Positions 8,459 through 16,885 are shown, counted from the first letter of the stretch. The stretch is DNA of 34,467 nt from Prevotella sp. UBA7594 (GCA_002490315.1 DLKG01000005.1:26644-61110); one strand, 5' to 3'. Numbers and translations are program-made. Notes: generated by a model not told the origin, from the letters alone.

Positions 8459-9001
8459 ATGGAATCAGAACAGCAACTCGTACATGATGTTAAGAAGGGA
8501 AACCGTGGCGCGATGCGACGGCTCTACAACCGTTATTCGGGATATGCTATGGCTGTCGCCTTGCGATATGTTCCGGACAGGGATGATGCTGCCGATGTTG
8601 TGCAGGACTCTTTTGTGAAGGTCTTTACGTCTGTCGAGGGGTTTGAATGGCGCGGCGAGGGCACGCTGAAGCTATGGATTGCGCGCATCGTGGCGAATGA
8701 GTCACTTGGATTTCTGCGCAAGCGGGGCAAGTTGACGTTCACTGACGAAATCCCTGACGAGGCTGTTGGTGACGAACCAGACATTGACGCCGTGAGCGAC
8801 GAGTCACTGAGGAGGATGATTGCAGCGCTGCCGGAGGGTTACAGAGTTGTGCTCAATCTGTACGTATTCGGTGGATTGAGTCATAAGGAGATTGCCGGCG
8901 AGCTTGGAATATCACCGAGTACGTCGGCGTCGCAGTTCTTTCATGCCAAGAAGATGTTGGCAAGAATGATAAAGGAACATCTACAAAAGAATTTATTATG
9001 A
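8459..9001 (+). CDS. ECF RNA polymerase sigma factor
   Basis: A 180-residue sigma-70 family factor of the extracytoplasmic-function group. Region 2 covers about residues 10-80 (core-binding and -10-recognition part, with DDAADVVQDSFVKVF). Region 4 covers about 120-175 (LPEGYRVVLNLYVFGGLSHKEIAGELGIS, a helix-turn-helix for the -35 region). No region 3 or 1.1 is present. The length is usual for the family. The stop codon overlaps the start of the next gene by four bases (ATGA), so the sigma factor and the putative anti-sigma protein are translationally coupled. By context it corresponds to the sigma partner (Das type) of dual-membrane anti-sigma proteins in Bacteroides. Confidence 0.93.
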   Translation: MESEQQLVHDVKKGNRGAMRRLYNRYSGYAMAVALRYVPDRDDAADVVQDSFVKVFTSVEGFEWRGEGTLKLWIARIVANESLGFLRKRGKLTFTDEIPDEAVGDEPDIDAVSDESLRRMIAALPEGYRVVLNLYVFGGLSHKEIAGELGISPSTSASQFFHAKKMLARMIKEHLQKNLL

Positions 9002-10254
9002 GAAACGACGATTGGACCGATAGGCTTCGTAGGCGTCTTGAAAACGACAAGGCGGATGTGCCGGAGATGCTTTGGGATGACATAGAAAAACGACTCGATG
9101 GTGGGCGTGGCGCTCTTCGTGGACGCTTCGTCCGGCGCGTGGTGGCGTTGTCGGTTGCTGCCGCAGTGGCAATAGCCATTGTTGTCGTGAGTGGCATCGC
9201 TACAGATTCGTCCTCGGACGGCAGTGGCGTAGCGCCTCGTGTGACTGTAAATGTAGTGAGGAAAGCGGTTATAGACAATGTCGGTAATAATAAATGTGAA
9301 GCCGGGGTGGAAAGAAATGATTCGGAAAGTCCTCAACCGCCAATTCTTTTTGCTTCTTTAGCAACTTCAAAGGACGTGTTGGAGAACAGTGAAGTGGCGA
9401 ATGACGCCGCTAAACTGGCGGTTGAGCATGAGGAAACGGGCGTGAGAACGGCTACTTGCGATACTGTTAGCCACGTGGAAGTGGAGTCGAAGGGGAATGT
9501 TTTGTCAAGCAATGATGCTGAAGAGTTGCTCGCTGAGAATACGCCGTCAACAATGTGGCGTGGCGACGACGACTTTTCGCGTCATGCAATCTCGCGTTGG
9601 AATGTGGAGGCACATCTGTCGGGAGGAATGGAGGCGACAAGTAACTCGCAGTATCCGGTTATGATGATGGCGCCGAAGCAAATGTACGAAGCCACGGAGG
9701 CAGGGGACGAAGGGTCATCGAGTGGCTTCTCCACTATGGGCTATCCGCTTCTTCTCTCAAGATATGGCGAGAAGAAACATCATGCTCAGCCCTTCAGCTG
9801 TGGCATATCTGTTGGTTATGCCCTGATGGATCGACTGTCGCTCACAACAGGAGTGGTGTATATGCGTGCAGTGTCCGACTTCTACAGTTCAGTCGGTAGC
9901 GACCAAACTGTTGCCACGCAGCGTCTGCATTATATAGGAGTGCCGCTTGGCGTGCGTTATAGAGTGTGGGGGACACGGCTGTTAAAGGTGTATGGCATGA
10001 TGGGTGTTGAGGCCGACTTCAACGTCTCAGCCACGGTGAGGTCGGGTGGCGTCACAACAGACGTAAAGAAAGACCACCCGCTGTTTTCGGTGAGCGCAGC
10101 TGCGGGAGTGCAGTTCAATGCGTTGTCATGGTTAGGCATCTATGCAGAGCCTGGCGTAAAACGCTATTTTGACAACAATAGCAGCTTGGAGACAATCTTC
10201 AAGGACCAGCCATGGGCTTTCAATCTGCAAGTGGGGCTGCGTTTCGACTTCTGA
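8998..10254 (+). CDS. Dual-membrane-spanning anti-sigma/outer-membrane beta-barrel protein
   Basis: A 418-residue protein with no cleavable signal peptide but three parts. Residues 1-46 are charged and cytosolic (WTDRLRRRLENDKADVPEMLWDDIEKRL), as in small anti-sigma domains. Residues about 47-68 form one hydrophobic inner-membrane helix. Residues about 70-195 are a low-complexity acidic linker. Residues about 200-418 alternate polar and hydrophobic as a PorT-like barrel and end in phenylalanine (QVGLRFDF), a usual barrel C-terminus. The layout agrees with the Dma family described in Bacteroides thetaiotaomicron, where one polypeptide crosses both membranes and holds its ECF sigma partner. Coupling with the sigma gene through an ATGA overlap supports this. 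The signal sensed is unknown. Confidence 0.8.
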   Translation: MRNDDWTDRLRRRLENDKADVPEMLWDDIEKRLDGGRGALRGRFVRRVVALSVAAAVAIAIVVVSGIATDSSSDGSGVAPRVTVNVVRKAVIDNVGNNKCEAGVERNDSESPQPPILFASLATSKDVLENSEVANDAAKLAVEHEETGVRTATCDTVSHVEVESKGNVLSSNDAEELLAENTPSTMWRGDDDFSRHAISRWNVEAHLSGGMEATSNSQYPVMMMAPKQMYEATEAGDEGSSSGFSTMGYPLLLSRYGEKKHHAQPFSCGISVGYALMDRLSLTTGVVYMRAVSDFYSSVGSDQTVATQRLHYIGVPLGVRYRVWGTRLLKVYGMMGVEADFNVSATVRSGGVTTDVKKDHPLFSVSAAAGVQFNALSWLGIYAEPGVKRYFDNNSSLETIFKDQPWAFNLQVGLRFDF

Positions 10255-10259
10255 TGTCG

Positions 10260-10760
10260 TTATCTTCCTGGCCATGCCAGTGTGACTACCTCGCAATCTT
10301 TCATCTGCGCCCCGTCAATAGTGAGGCGCACAAGTGTACGTTCAGTCTGCCAACCTTGCAGACCGGCTGCTCCTGGATTGATGTGGAGCAGTCCGAGCTG
10401 AGGGTCATTCTTCACCTTTAATATATGTGAGTGTCCGCTGATGAACAGTTTCGGCGGACGCTCCATGATTTGCTTTACGATGCTACGGTCGTATTTGCCA
10501 GGATAGCCGCCGATGTGCTTCATGAGTACGTCAACGTCTTCGCATTTGAATCGAAGCACTTCCGGATACATCAAGCGGAGGTCGCCCCCGTCGCAGTTGC
10601 CGCAAACGGCACGCAGAGGGCGGAATTCGGCGAGTCTTTCGGCGAGCACTGTTGAGCAGATGTCGCCGCAATGCCATATCTCGTCGCATGGTTCGAAGTA
10701 TTTCAGATAGCGGTCGTCCCAATAGGAATGGGTGTCGCTGATGATGCCGATGCGTTTCAT
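10260..10760 (-). CDS. YfcE/MJ0936-family metallophosphoesterase
   Basis: A 166-residue calcineurin-like phosphoesterase. All metal-binding motifs are in order: DTH (residues 9-11), HCGD (about 30-33), GNCD (about 54-57) and GHSH (about 113-116), and the C-terminal NPGAA segment is typical of the YfcE family. It is a cytosolic phosphodiesterase with an unknown physiological substrate. The ATG at 10760 overlaps the stop of the kinase-like gene by four bases, so the two are coupled. The stop lies 5 bases from the stop of the convergent barrel gene. Confidence 0.9.
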   Translation of the reverse strand: MKRIGIISDTHSYWDDRYLKYFEPCDEIWHCGDICSTVLAERLAEFRPLRAVCGNCDGGDLRLMYPEVLRFKCEDVDVLMKHIGGYPGKYDRSIVKQIMERPPKLFISGHSHILKVKNDPQLGLLHINPGAAGLQGWQTERTLVRLTIDGAQMKDCEVVTLAWPGR

Positions 10761-11377
10761 AGAACCCTTCTGATAAAGTCTGCGATAAACTCCTTCGTGC
10801 CGTCAAGTCCGAGGCGTGAAGAGTTGACACACAGGTCATAGCTTGCGCTACTTCCCCATGTCTTCCCCGTGTAGTAGTTATAGTAGGACGAGCGTGTGTC
10901 TTCCTGATTGGATATAATCTTGCGGGCCTCTTCTTCTGTGCAGCCATGGCGTTGGCAGATGTTGTGAATACGGTCGGAGAGGTCGGCGGTGATGAACACT
11001 GTCACCATGCGCTTGTGCTCACGCAGCACGTAGTCGGCGCAGCGTCCGACAAACACGCATGGCGACTCTTCTGCCGCCTTGCGTATGGCATTGCTCTGAA
11101 GGCGGAAGAGATTTTCCTGCGAGAGTCCGTTGTCGTAGAAGGAGGAATCGGAGATAAAGGGTACATGCATATGGAATATCTGGTCGAGAAATCCCTTGCG
11201 CTCGTCGTTTTTCTCGAAGAATTCTTCGCTGAATCCACTTTCTTTTGCGGCAAGATTGAGCACTTCGCGGTCGTAGAATTTGCAGCCGAATTCCTCAGCG
11301 AGTTTCTTTGCTATTATTCGTCCGCCACTTCCGAGCTGGCGTCCGACACTTATTATAAGGTTTTCTTTAGTTGTCAT
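10757..11377 (-). CDS. Cytidylate kinase-like family protein
   Basis: A 206-residue P-loop protein of the cytidylate kinase-like family (Pfam cytidylate_kin2 type). The start holds a shortened P-loop (SVGRQLGSGGRIIAKKLAEE) lacking a canonical GxxxxGKS/T. Other family segments are KFYDREVLNLAAKESGF and VFVGRCADYVLREH. True CMP kinases have a GKGT/GKST loop, so CMP phosphorylation is unproven here. It is the middle gene of an overlapping set: its start overlaps the end of the MATE gene by 11 bases and its stop overlaps the phosphoesterase start by 4. Confidence 0.85.
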   Translation of the reverse strand: MTTKENLIISVGRQLGSGGRIIAKKLAEEFGCKFYDREVLNLAAKESGFSEEFFEKNDERKGFLDQIFHMHVPFISDSSFYDNGLSQENLFRLQSNAIRKAAEESPCVFVGRCADYVLREHKRMVTVFITADLSDRIHNICQRHGCTEEEARKIISNQEDTRSSYYNYYTGKTWGSSASYDLCVNSSRLGLDGTKEFIADFIRRVL

Positions 11378-12794
11378 GATCGGTTTTTTTGTTTGTTATA
11401 GCGTTTTGTTGGTTCGTTACGGCTTGTTTCTGTAAGTTCTTATCATGTTCGGCTTTCAACTTTCTTATGTAGCTCAAGAGCATCGTGACAGCCACGATGG
11501 CTGAAATGAAGTCGCTGATAGGCTGCGAGAACCACACACCGTCAACCTGATAGAACTTTGGAAGTACTATTAGCAACGGCAGGAAGAAGAGAAGTTGGCG
11601 CGAGAGCGAGAGCAACATGCTCACCTTTGCTTTGCCAATGCTTTGGAAAAATCCCGTACACACCATCTGCAGACCCACGACGGGGAACGCCAGCATGTTC
11701 ACTCTTATGGCGTGCTCGGCAATTCTAATGAGCGTATCGTCGGTGGTGAAGAGCCGTGCACACTCGTAAGGGAAAATCTGTCCGATGACAAATCCAAGCG
11801 TAGCGATGCTCACCGTCACCGACATTGTGTACTTCAAAACCTTCAGAAGTCGGTCATAGTTGCGTGCGCCGTAGTTGTAGCCGGCGATAGGAAACATGCC
11901 TTGGTTCATGCCCATATTTATCATGATGAAGATGAAGGCTATCTTGTTGGTTATGCCGAAGGCGCCAACGGCAAGGTCACCGCCATGAAGGGTGAGGGCG
12001 TTGTTGATGAATATGATGACGATGCAAGAGCACACGTTCATGGCAAACGGCGACATACCGATGCCGATGATGTTTTTAATGATGCGTCCAACGGGTCGAT
12101 AGATACCGCGCTTGAAGTGTACGATGCATTGTTTGTTGCTGAATATGCGAAGTTGCCACGTCAGAACTGCTGCCTGGGCTATAATCGTGGCAAGGGCGGC
12201 GCCGCCGATGCCCATGTGCAAAGGCCAGATGAAGATAGGGGAGAGGATGGCATTGAGGATGACGGTCATGATGGAAGCCATCATTGCGGAGCGTGGTTTT
12301 GAGGCGGCACGCAGTATGGCGTTCATGCCGAAGAACATGTGTGAGATGGCGTTGCCTGCAAGCGTGATGACCATATATTCGCGTGCGTAGGGCAGAGTGG
12401 AGTCGCTTGCTCCGAAGAAGCGCAGTATGGGGTTGAGGAAGAGTAGGGTGATGATGCTGAACGCCACGCCGATGATGACGTTAAGCGTCACGGCGTTGCC
12501 GAATACGCGTTCTGCCGTGTCGTAGTCTTTCTGTCCGAGCTTCACGGAGATACATGTCGATGCACCCACGCCGACGCCTGCTCCGAAGGCAGCACCGAGG
12601 TTTTGTAGTGGGAAAGTGATGGCGAGACCGCTTATTGCCAACGCTCCGCAACCCTGACCGATGAAGATGCTGTCGGTCATATTGTAGAGCGACGCTGCCG
12701 TCATGGCGGCAATGGCTGGCAAGGCATACTGCATAAGCAGTTTGCCGACAGGCTTTGTGCCGAGTTCGAGAGTCGCTTTCTTGCTGTTATCCAT
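11367..12794 (-). CDS. MATE-family efflux transporter
   Basis: A 475-residue integral membrane protein with about 12 hydrophobic helices in two similar halves, the mark of the MATE (NorM/DinF/MepA-like) family. Family segments include the start GTKPVGKLLMQYALPAIAAM, then MTDSIFIGQGCGALAISGLA and, in the second half, MNQGMFPIAGYNYGARNYDR. It most likely exports drugs or other cationic compounds using a Na+ or H+ gradient; the substrate is unknown. The C-terminal tail (about 440-475) is polar and Gln/Asn/Lys rich. It is the first gene of the overlapping trio with the kinase-like and phosphoesterase genes. No clear TAnnTTTG is seen upstream. Confidence 0.92.
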   Translation of the reverse strand: MDNSKKATLELGTKPVGKLLMQYALPAIAAMTAASLYNMTDSIFIGQGCGALAISGLAITFPLQNLGAAFGAGVGVGASTCISVKLGQKDYDTAERVFGNAVTLNVIIGVAFSIITLLFLNPILRFFGASDSTLPYAREYMVITLAGNAISHMFFGMNAILRAASKPRSAMMASIMTVILNAILSPIFIWPLHMGIGGAALATIIAQAAVLTWQLRIFSNKQCIVHFKRGIYRPVGRIIKNIIGIGMSPFAMNVCSCIVIIFINNALTLHGGDLAVGAFGITNKIAFIFIMINMGMNQGMFPIAGYNYGARNYDRLLKVLKYTMSVTVSIATLGFVIGQIFPYECARLFTTDDTLIRIAEHAIRVNMLAFPVVGLQMVCTGFFQSIGKAKVSMLLSLSRQLLFFLPLLIVLPKFYQVDGVWFSQPISDFISAIVAVTMLLSYIRKLKAEHDKNLQKQAVTNQQNAITNKKTDHDN

Positions 12795-12846
12795 ATTTTT
12801 TGAAAACTATTCTTGTCGGGTGTTTTTGTTTTGGTGTATATATAAG

Positions 12847-12877
12847 ACGTGACGGAGACGCCATGTCCCCGCCACGT
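12847..12877 (-). terminator. Imperfect hairpin between the TlpA and MATE genes
   Basis: ACGTGACGG (12847-12855) pairs with CCGCCACGT (12869-12877) with one mismatch, loop 13 nt. It lies 12 nt beyond the stop of the TlpA-type gene on the minus strand. The tail is A/T rich rather than a clean U-run, so it may be a terminator or a processing site. Confidence 0.4.
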
Positions 12878-12889
12878 AATAAATTCTTT

Positions 12890-13999
12890 TTAGAATCCGT
12901 AGATTTCTTTCAACTTCGCTCCGAGCTGTTCGCCACGGAGGTCGGCAGCTATAATCTTGCCCTCAGGGTCGACAAGATAGCTGGCAGGAATGGAGTTGAT
13001 GCCATAAGTCTGTGAGGCGATGGTCTTCCATCCCTTGAGATCGGAGAGGTGAACCCAGTAGAGCTGCATGTCAGCAATGGCCTTCTTCCAGTTCTCAAGC
13101 TTGTTGTCGAACGACAGACCGACGATGTTGAAGCCCTTCGATTTGTACTTCTCGTAGGCAGCCTTTACGTTTGGCATCTCAGCACGGCATGGTCCACACC
13201 ATGAAGCCCAGAAATCGATGAGCACATAGTTGCCTTTTCCACAGTATTCCGACAACTTGTGTGGTTTGCCGTTGACGTCGTTTTCTGTGATGTCTGTGAA
13301 TTTCTTGCCGATGATGGCAGCTTTCTTGGCGAGCATTGCAAGATACTGCTTGGCAGGTTTCAGGGCGGGATGGTTGCTGTAAGGATGCTTTTCATCGAGC
13401 ATTTCCTTCAGCTCGTCGTAGTCAACGTCGTACATTACGCTGCTGATGAATGCCACGGGTATGAGGTTGTCGGGATTTTCCTTGATAATCTGTATGCAGC
13501 GTTGGCAGGAGCGATCGGAAATTTCGTTGATTTTCGGTGTCAGCGTGTTGGCGAGTTTCTCAAGCTCGACGTCGCTCATGCCGCTTTGCTGAGCCTCGGC
13601 AAACTGCGCGTAGATGGACTGTATCTCGTTGCTAATGGCGTCCACCTCGCGGTCGTAGGCGTTGAGCTTCGTGTTTTGTTTAGAGCCCGTCAACAGGTTC
13701 TTGGCGAGGTCTGCCTTTATTGGAGTGCCGTCATTGAAGAAAGCGCGATAGTCTTGCTTGGTGATTGTGAGTCCGAGGAAGGCGTTTTTCGCAGCCTCTC
13801 CCTTCAAGGAGAAAGAGCCGTTGCTGACTGTTGCGCTGTCGATAGTCATCGGACGCGCTCCACTGACATCCATCACGTAGACCTTCTGCACCTCTTTTGG
13901 GCAGGTGCCGCTGATGTTGTATTCAGTTTCGTTTTTCTCTTGTGCGCAAGCCGTCAATGTGATGATGGCAAATGCAATGGTTGAAAAGAATGATCTCAT
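12890..13999 (-). CDS. TlpA-family thiol-disulfide lipoprotein with DUF4369
   Basis: A 369-residue exported protein. The signal ends in LTAC, a lipobox, so it is probably anchored in a membrane on the periplasmic side. Residues about 20-120 are a DUF4369-like beta domain (YNISGTCPKEVQKVYVMDVS), then a helical linker, then a thioredoxin-fold AhpC/TSA domain with the active site WCGPC in FWASWCGPCRAEMP and the cis-proline region INSIPASYLVDPEG. It probably reduces or oxidises cysteines of envelope proteins. The frame is open to ATG 14029, but MRSFFSTIAFAIITLTAC from 13999 is a correct lipoprotein signal, and a promoter at 14027-14058 would put the earlier ATG at the promoter itself. Confidence 0.88.
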   Translation of the reverse strand: MRSFFSTIAFAIITLTACAQEKNETEYNISGTCPKEVQKVYVMDVSGARPMTIDSATVSNGSFSLKGEAAKNAFLGLTITKQDYRAFFNDGTPIKADLAKNLLTGSKQNTKLNAYDREVDAISNEIQSIYAQFAEAQQSGMSDVELEKLANTLTPKINEISDRSCQRCIQIIKENPDNLIPVAFISSVMYDVDYDELKEMLDEKHPYSNHPALKPAKQYLAMLAKKAAIIGKKFTDITENDVNGKPHKLSEYCGKGNYVLIDFWASWCGPCRAEMPNVKAAYEKYKSKGFNIVGLSFDNKLENWKKAIADMQLYWVHLSDLKGWKTIASQTYGINSIPASYLVDPEGKIIAADLRGEQLGAKLKEIYGF

Positions 14000-14026
14000 A
14001 GTGTGTATATGTTTGTCTTTTTGCTG

Positions 14027-14058
14027 CAAAAATACCTATTTTATGGCATACGCGCAAA
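14027..14058 (-). promoter_or_regulatory. Promoter for the TlpA-type lipoprotein gene
   Basis: On the minus strand TATTTTTG sits at 14034-14027 and TTTG at 14058-14055, 20 bases apart. This is a near-ideal Bacteroidetes promoter and excludes the upstream ATG at 14029 as the start codon. Confidence 0.7.
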
Positions 14059-14107
14059 ATATTGACGGGTTTTTAAGTTTTATAAATAATTGTTGTTGAC
14101 GTCAAAA

Positions 14108-14139
14108 TTAGTCAGTTTCCTATAAATTTCGTAACTTTG
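14108..14139 (+). promoter_or_regulatory. Promoter for yhhQ-queF
   Basis: TAACTTTG at 14132-14139 is a perfect -7 element. The -33 partner TTAG at 14108-14111 is weak, spacing 20. Transcription should begin near 14146, giving a leader of about 80 nt that includes a hairpin (CGGCTG 14160-14165 with CAGCCG 14176-14181) and the riboswitch candidate. Confidence 0.6.
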
Positions 14140-14191
14140 CAGCCTGAAAATGGGTGATGCGGCTGCCGTTGTCGTCAGCCGTCCCGGCTAT

Positions 14192-14222
14192 AGAGTGCTT
14201 GGTAAACCTCTTAAAAAACAAG
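14192..14222 (+). promoter_or_regulatory. preQ1-I riboswitch candidate
   Basis: An H-type pseudoknot can be drawn: stem 1 AGAG (14192-14195) with CTCT (14208-14211); stem 2 CTTG (14198-14201) with CAAG (14219-14222); and an A-rich third loop TAAAAAA between them. The conserved features of the Thermoanaerobacter tengcongensis preQ1-I aptamer seem to be present: a U right after the first stem strand (14196), a C right before the second (14207, the expected preQ1-pairing base), and A then C at 14218-14219. The start codon at 14227 is 4 nt after the aptamer, so ligand binding could block initiation. The downstream genes transport and make precursors of queuosine, which supports the call. Stem 1 is only 4 bp; a covariance-model test was not run. 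Confidence 0.72.
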
Positions 14223-14226
14223 AACA

Positions 14227-14922
14227 ATGCAAAAAAACAAGAAACAAGTGAGCGTGCTGTTTATGCTTTTCAGCACGTTGTTCTGCGTTTGTCTGATTAC
14301 GGCTAACGTGTTGGAAACAAAGCAAATCTCTCTCGGTCTTTTCAATGTAAGTATCACAGGCGGACTGATTGTGTTCCCCATCTCCTACATCATCAACGAC
14401 TGCGTATGCGAAGTGTGGGGTTACGGCAAGGCGCGTCTGCTAATTTGGCTCGGCTTTGCCATGAACTTCCTCTTTGTGGCGCTTGGAGCGCTGTGCGACA
14501 TATTGCCTGCTGCGCCCTATTGGCACAATCAGGAAGGCTTCCACGCCGTGTTTGGCCTCGCGCCGCGCATCGCTTTAGCCTCATTCCTTGCCTTCCTTGT
14601 AGGTTCTTTTGTAAACGCTTACGTGATGAGTCGCATGAAAATTTCATCTGGAGGCAAGAATTTCTCGGCGCGTGCCATATTGTCCACGGTGTACGGAGAG
14701 GCTGCCGACTCTGTCATCTTTTTCCCCTTGGCTCTCGGAGGAGTGGTGCCGTTGCAGGAATTGCCCGTGCTAATAGTGTCACAGGTGGTGCTCAAGACGG
14801 TGTACGAGATAATTGTCCTGCCCGTCACTATACGCGTCGTGAAGGCCACGAAACGCCTGGAAGGAGAGGACGTGTACGACAACGGCGTCAACTATAGCGT
14901 TTGGAAAATATTCAGTATATAA
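14227..14922 (+). CDS. yhhQ: Queuosine precursor transporter (YhhQ/VUT family)
   Basis: A 231-residue inner-membrane protein of the DUF165 (Vut_1) family with about six hydrophobic helices. Family markers are ITANVLETKQISLG in helix 1, the VFPISYIINDCVCEVWGYGKAR segment, and the acidic helix SRMKISSGGKNFSARAILST with VYGEAADSVIFFP. E. coli YhhQ imports preQ0/preQ1. Start: ATG at 14227 immediately after the riboswitch candidate. queF follows after 30 nt, so they form one operon. This suggests that the cell salvages preQ0 and reduces it to preQ1; no queC, queD or queE genes are in the window. Confidence 0.93.
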   Translation: MQKNKKQVSVLFMLFSTLFCVCLITANVLETKQISLGLFNVSITGGLIVFPISYIINDCVCEVWGYGKARLLIWLGFAMNFLFVALGALCDILPAAPYWHNQEGFHAVFGLAPRIALASFLAFLVGSFVNAYVMSRMKISSGGKNFSARAILSTVYGEAADSVIFFPLALGGVVPLQELPVLIVSQVVLKTVYEIIVLPVTIRVVKATKRLEGEDVYDNGVNYSVWKIFSI

Positions 14923-14952
14923 CAATTTTAAGAAAATAAATAGAACATAAAA

Positions 14953-15429
14953 ATGGCTACAAATTCAGAAAACCGTCGCGACGAGGGCCTTCAAGCACTC
15001 GGCGCGAAGACAAAATATCGCGACGACTACGCTCCGGAAGTGCTTGAGACATTTGTCAACAAGCATCAAGACAACGACTATTGGGTGAGATTCAACTGCC
15101 CTGAGTTCACATCTCTTTGCCCTATCACGGGTCAGCCCGACTTCGCTGAGATACGCATTGCTTACGTTCCGGGCGTGAAAATGGTGGAGAGCAAGAGCCT
15201 GAAACTTTATCTCTTCAGCTTCCGCAACCATGGTGACTTTCATGAAGACTGCGTGAACATCATCATGAAAGACCTCATCCGCCTCATGCAACCTAAGTAT
15301 ATAGAGGTTACAGGACTCTTCACACCTCGTGGCGGCATCAGCATCTGGCCCTACGCCAATTACGGAATGCCTGGCACAAAATACGAGCGTCTTGCCGAAG
15401 AACGCTTCATGGCACACGACATGAAGTAG
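14953..15429 (+). CDS. queF: preQ0 reductase (7-cyano-7-deazaguanine reductase)
   Basis: A 158-residue enzyme that reduces the nitrile of preQ0 to preQ1 with NADPH, the last step before tRNA insertion of the queuosine base. It has the T-fold layout of the short, YkvM-type (unimodular) QueF. The nucleophile cysteine is C56 in [11 protein letters not shown], with D63 as the likely proton donor. The QueF signature [15 protein letters not shown] follows, and [16 protein letters not shown] is near the C-terminus. Second gene of the yhhQ-queF operon; control by the upstream riboswitch would close a feedback loop because preQ1 is its product. Confidence 0.95.
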   Translation: MATNSENRRDEGLQALGAKTKYRDDYAPEVLETFVNKHQDNDYWVRFNCPEFTSLCPITGQPDFAEIRIAYVPGVKMVESKSLKLYLFSFRNHGDFHEDCVNIIMKDLIRLMQPKYIEVTGLFTPRGGISIWPYANYGMPGTKYERLAEERFMAHDMK

Positions 15430-15485
15430 GAAGGCTGACGCCCGACCTCTCAATATCCAAACCTTTTAACCAAGATTTAAAGCTT

Positions 15486-16838
15486 ATGAAATGCTTATTA
15501 CGAACAGCATTGATGGCCCTGTCGCTCTCGGCATCTGCTTCTCTACCAGCCTCCGCTTCGCCGTTGCAGCAGCCAGCGGCGTCCGTAGCCGACTCTATTC
15601 ACGCCTATGTGCCCGCGCCGGAGAATATCGCAGCGCGCAAGCACTTTCAAGACGAGAAGTTCGGAATCTTCCTGCATTGGGGACTCTACAGTATGCTCGC
15701 CACGGGCGAATGGACTATGACCAACCGCAACCTTAACTATAAGGAATACGCCAAGCTTGCGGGTGGCTTCTATCCCTCGCGTTTCAATGCCCACGACTGG
15801 GTTGCGGCAATAAAGGCATCGGGAGCAAAATACATCTGCTTCACGACGCGCCACCACGAGGGCTTCTCCATGTTCCACACGAGATACTCCGATTATAACA
15901 TCGTTGACGCCACGCCTTTCAAACGCGACATCGTGAAGGAACTTGCCGATGAGTGCCATCGCCAGGGTATAGACATCCACTTCTACTACTCACACATCGA
16001 CTGGCAGCGCGAGGATGCACCGCTCGGACGTACCGGACTTGGCACGGGCCGACCGAAAGACCGCCAGAACTGGGACTCCTACTACCAGTTTATGAACAAC
16101 CAGCTGACCGAGCTACTCACCAACTACGGCAAGGTGGGCGCAATATGGTTTGACGGATTGTGGGATCAAGACCAAAATCCGTCCTTCGACTGGCGCCTGC
16201 CTGAGCAGTACGCCCTTATCCATAGGCTTCAGCCTGCTTGCCTTATCGGCAACAACCATCACTCGACGCCTTATGACGGCGAGGACTTCCAGATGTTCGA
16301 GCGCGACCTTCCCGGCGAGAACACTGCCGGCTTGTCGGGGCAGGACATCAGCAAGCTGCCGCTTGAAACCTGCGAGACGATGAACGGAATGTGGGGATAC
16401 AAGATAACCGACCAGGACTATAAGTCGACAAAGACCCTCATCCACTACCTCGTCAATGCTGCCGGACGCAACGCCAACCTCCTCATGAACATTGGTCCGC
16501 AGCCCGACGGATGTCTGCCTGAGGTGGCTGTGGAAAGACTGAAGGAAGTAGGCGAGTGGATGAAAGTCTACGGCGAGTCCATCTACGGCACTCGCGGAGG
16601 CTTCATAAAGCCACACGACTGGGGCGTCACGACGGAGAAAGACGGCCGCCTCTTCGTGCATATACTCAACCTCCAAGACCGTACCCTCTTCCTTCCCACC
16701 GGTTCCCGCAAGACGGGCAAGGCTGTCGACTTCGTGAGCCGTAAGCCAGTGAAGGTGCAGAAGTGTGACGGTGGCATACTGCTCTGTTTCGACAAAGTGC
16801 CGACAGGCGTCGATCGCGTCGTGGAAGTGCGCCTTTAG
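15486..16838 (+). CDS. Alpha-L-fucosidase (GH29)
   Basis: A 450-residue exported glycoside hydrolase. The signal peptide covers about residues 1-25 with cleavage after an ASA type site. The catalytic domain follows, with HWGLYS, the FTTRHHEGFSMF block near residue 125, and the nucleophile Asp in IWFDG (D223). A C-terminal beta-sandwich-like part starts near residue 360. It removes alpha-linked L-fucose from host mucin or plant glycans in the periplasm. The length fits GH29 with a short accessory domain. No susCD pair or other polysaccharide genes lie near, so it is not part of a visible utilisation locus. It starts 56 nt after queF; no promoter was recognised in the gap, so readthrough from queF is possible. 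Confidence 0.93.
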   Translation: MKCLLRTALMALSLSASASLPASASPLQQPAASVADSIHAYVPAPENIAARKHFQDEKFGIFLHWGLYSMLATGEWTMTNRNLNYKEYAKLAGGFYPSRFNAHDWVAAIKASGAKYICFTTRHHEGFSMFHTRYSDYNIVDATPFKRDIVKELADECHRQGIDIHFYYSHIDWQREDAPLGRTGLGTGRPKDRQNWDSYYQFMNNQLTELLTNYGKVGAIWFDGLWDQDQNPSFDWRLPEQYALIHRLQPACLIGNNHHSTPYDGEDFQMFERDLPGENTAGLSGQDISKLPLETCETMNGMWGYKITDQDYKSTKTLIHYLVNAAGRNANLLMNIGPQPDGCLPEVAVERLKEVGEWMKVYGESIYGTRGGFIKPHDWGVTTEKDGRLFVHILNLQDRTLFLPTGSRKTGKAVDFVSRKPVKVQKCDGGILLCFDKVPTGVDRVVEVRL

Positions 16839-16885
16839 CGAGAGCGGAAGCGCCTCTTCGGCGAGAGAAAACACCACTTTCTGCC

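Noticed and set aside
14000..14029. Upstream ATG (14029) for the TlpA-type lipoprotein
   Set aside because: It lies within the -7 element of the proposed promoter and would place charged residues before a correct lipoprotein signal.
14393..14897. Overlapping frames on both strands of the yhhQ gene
   Set aside because: They are shadows; the translations are Arg/Ser-rich, without family features.
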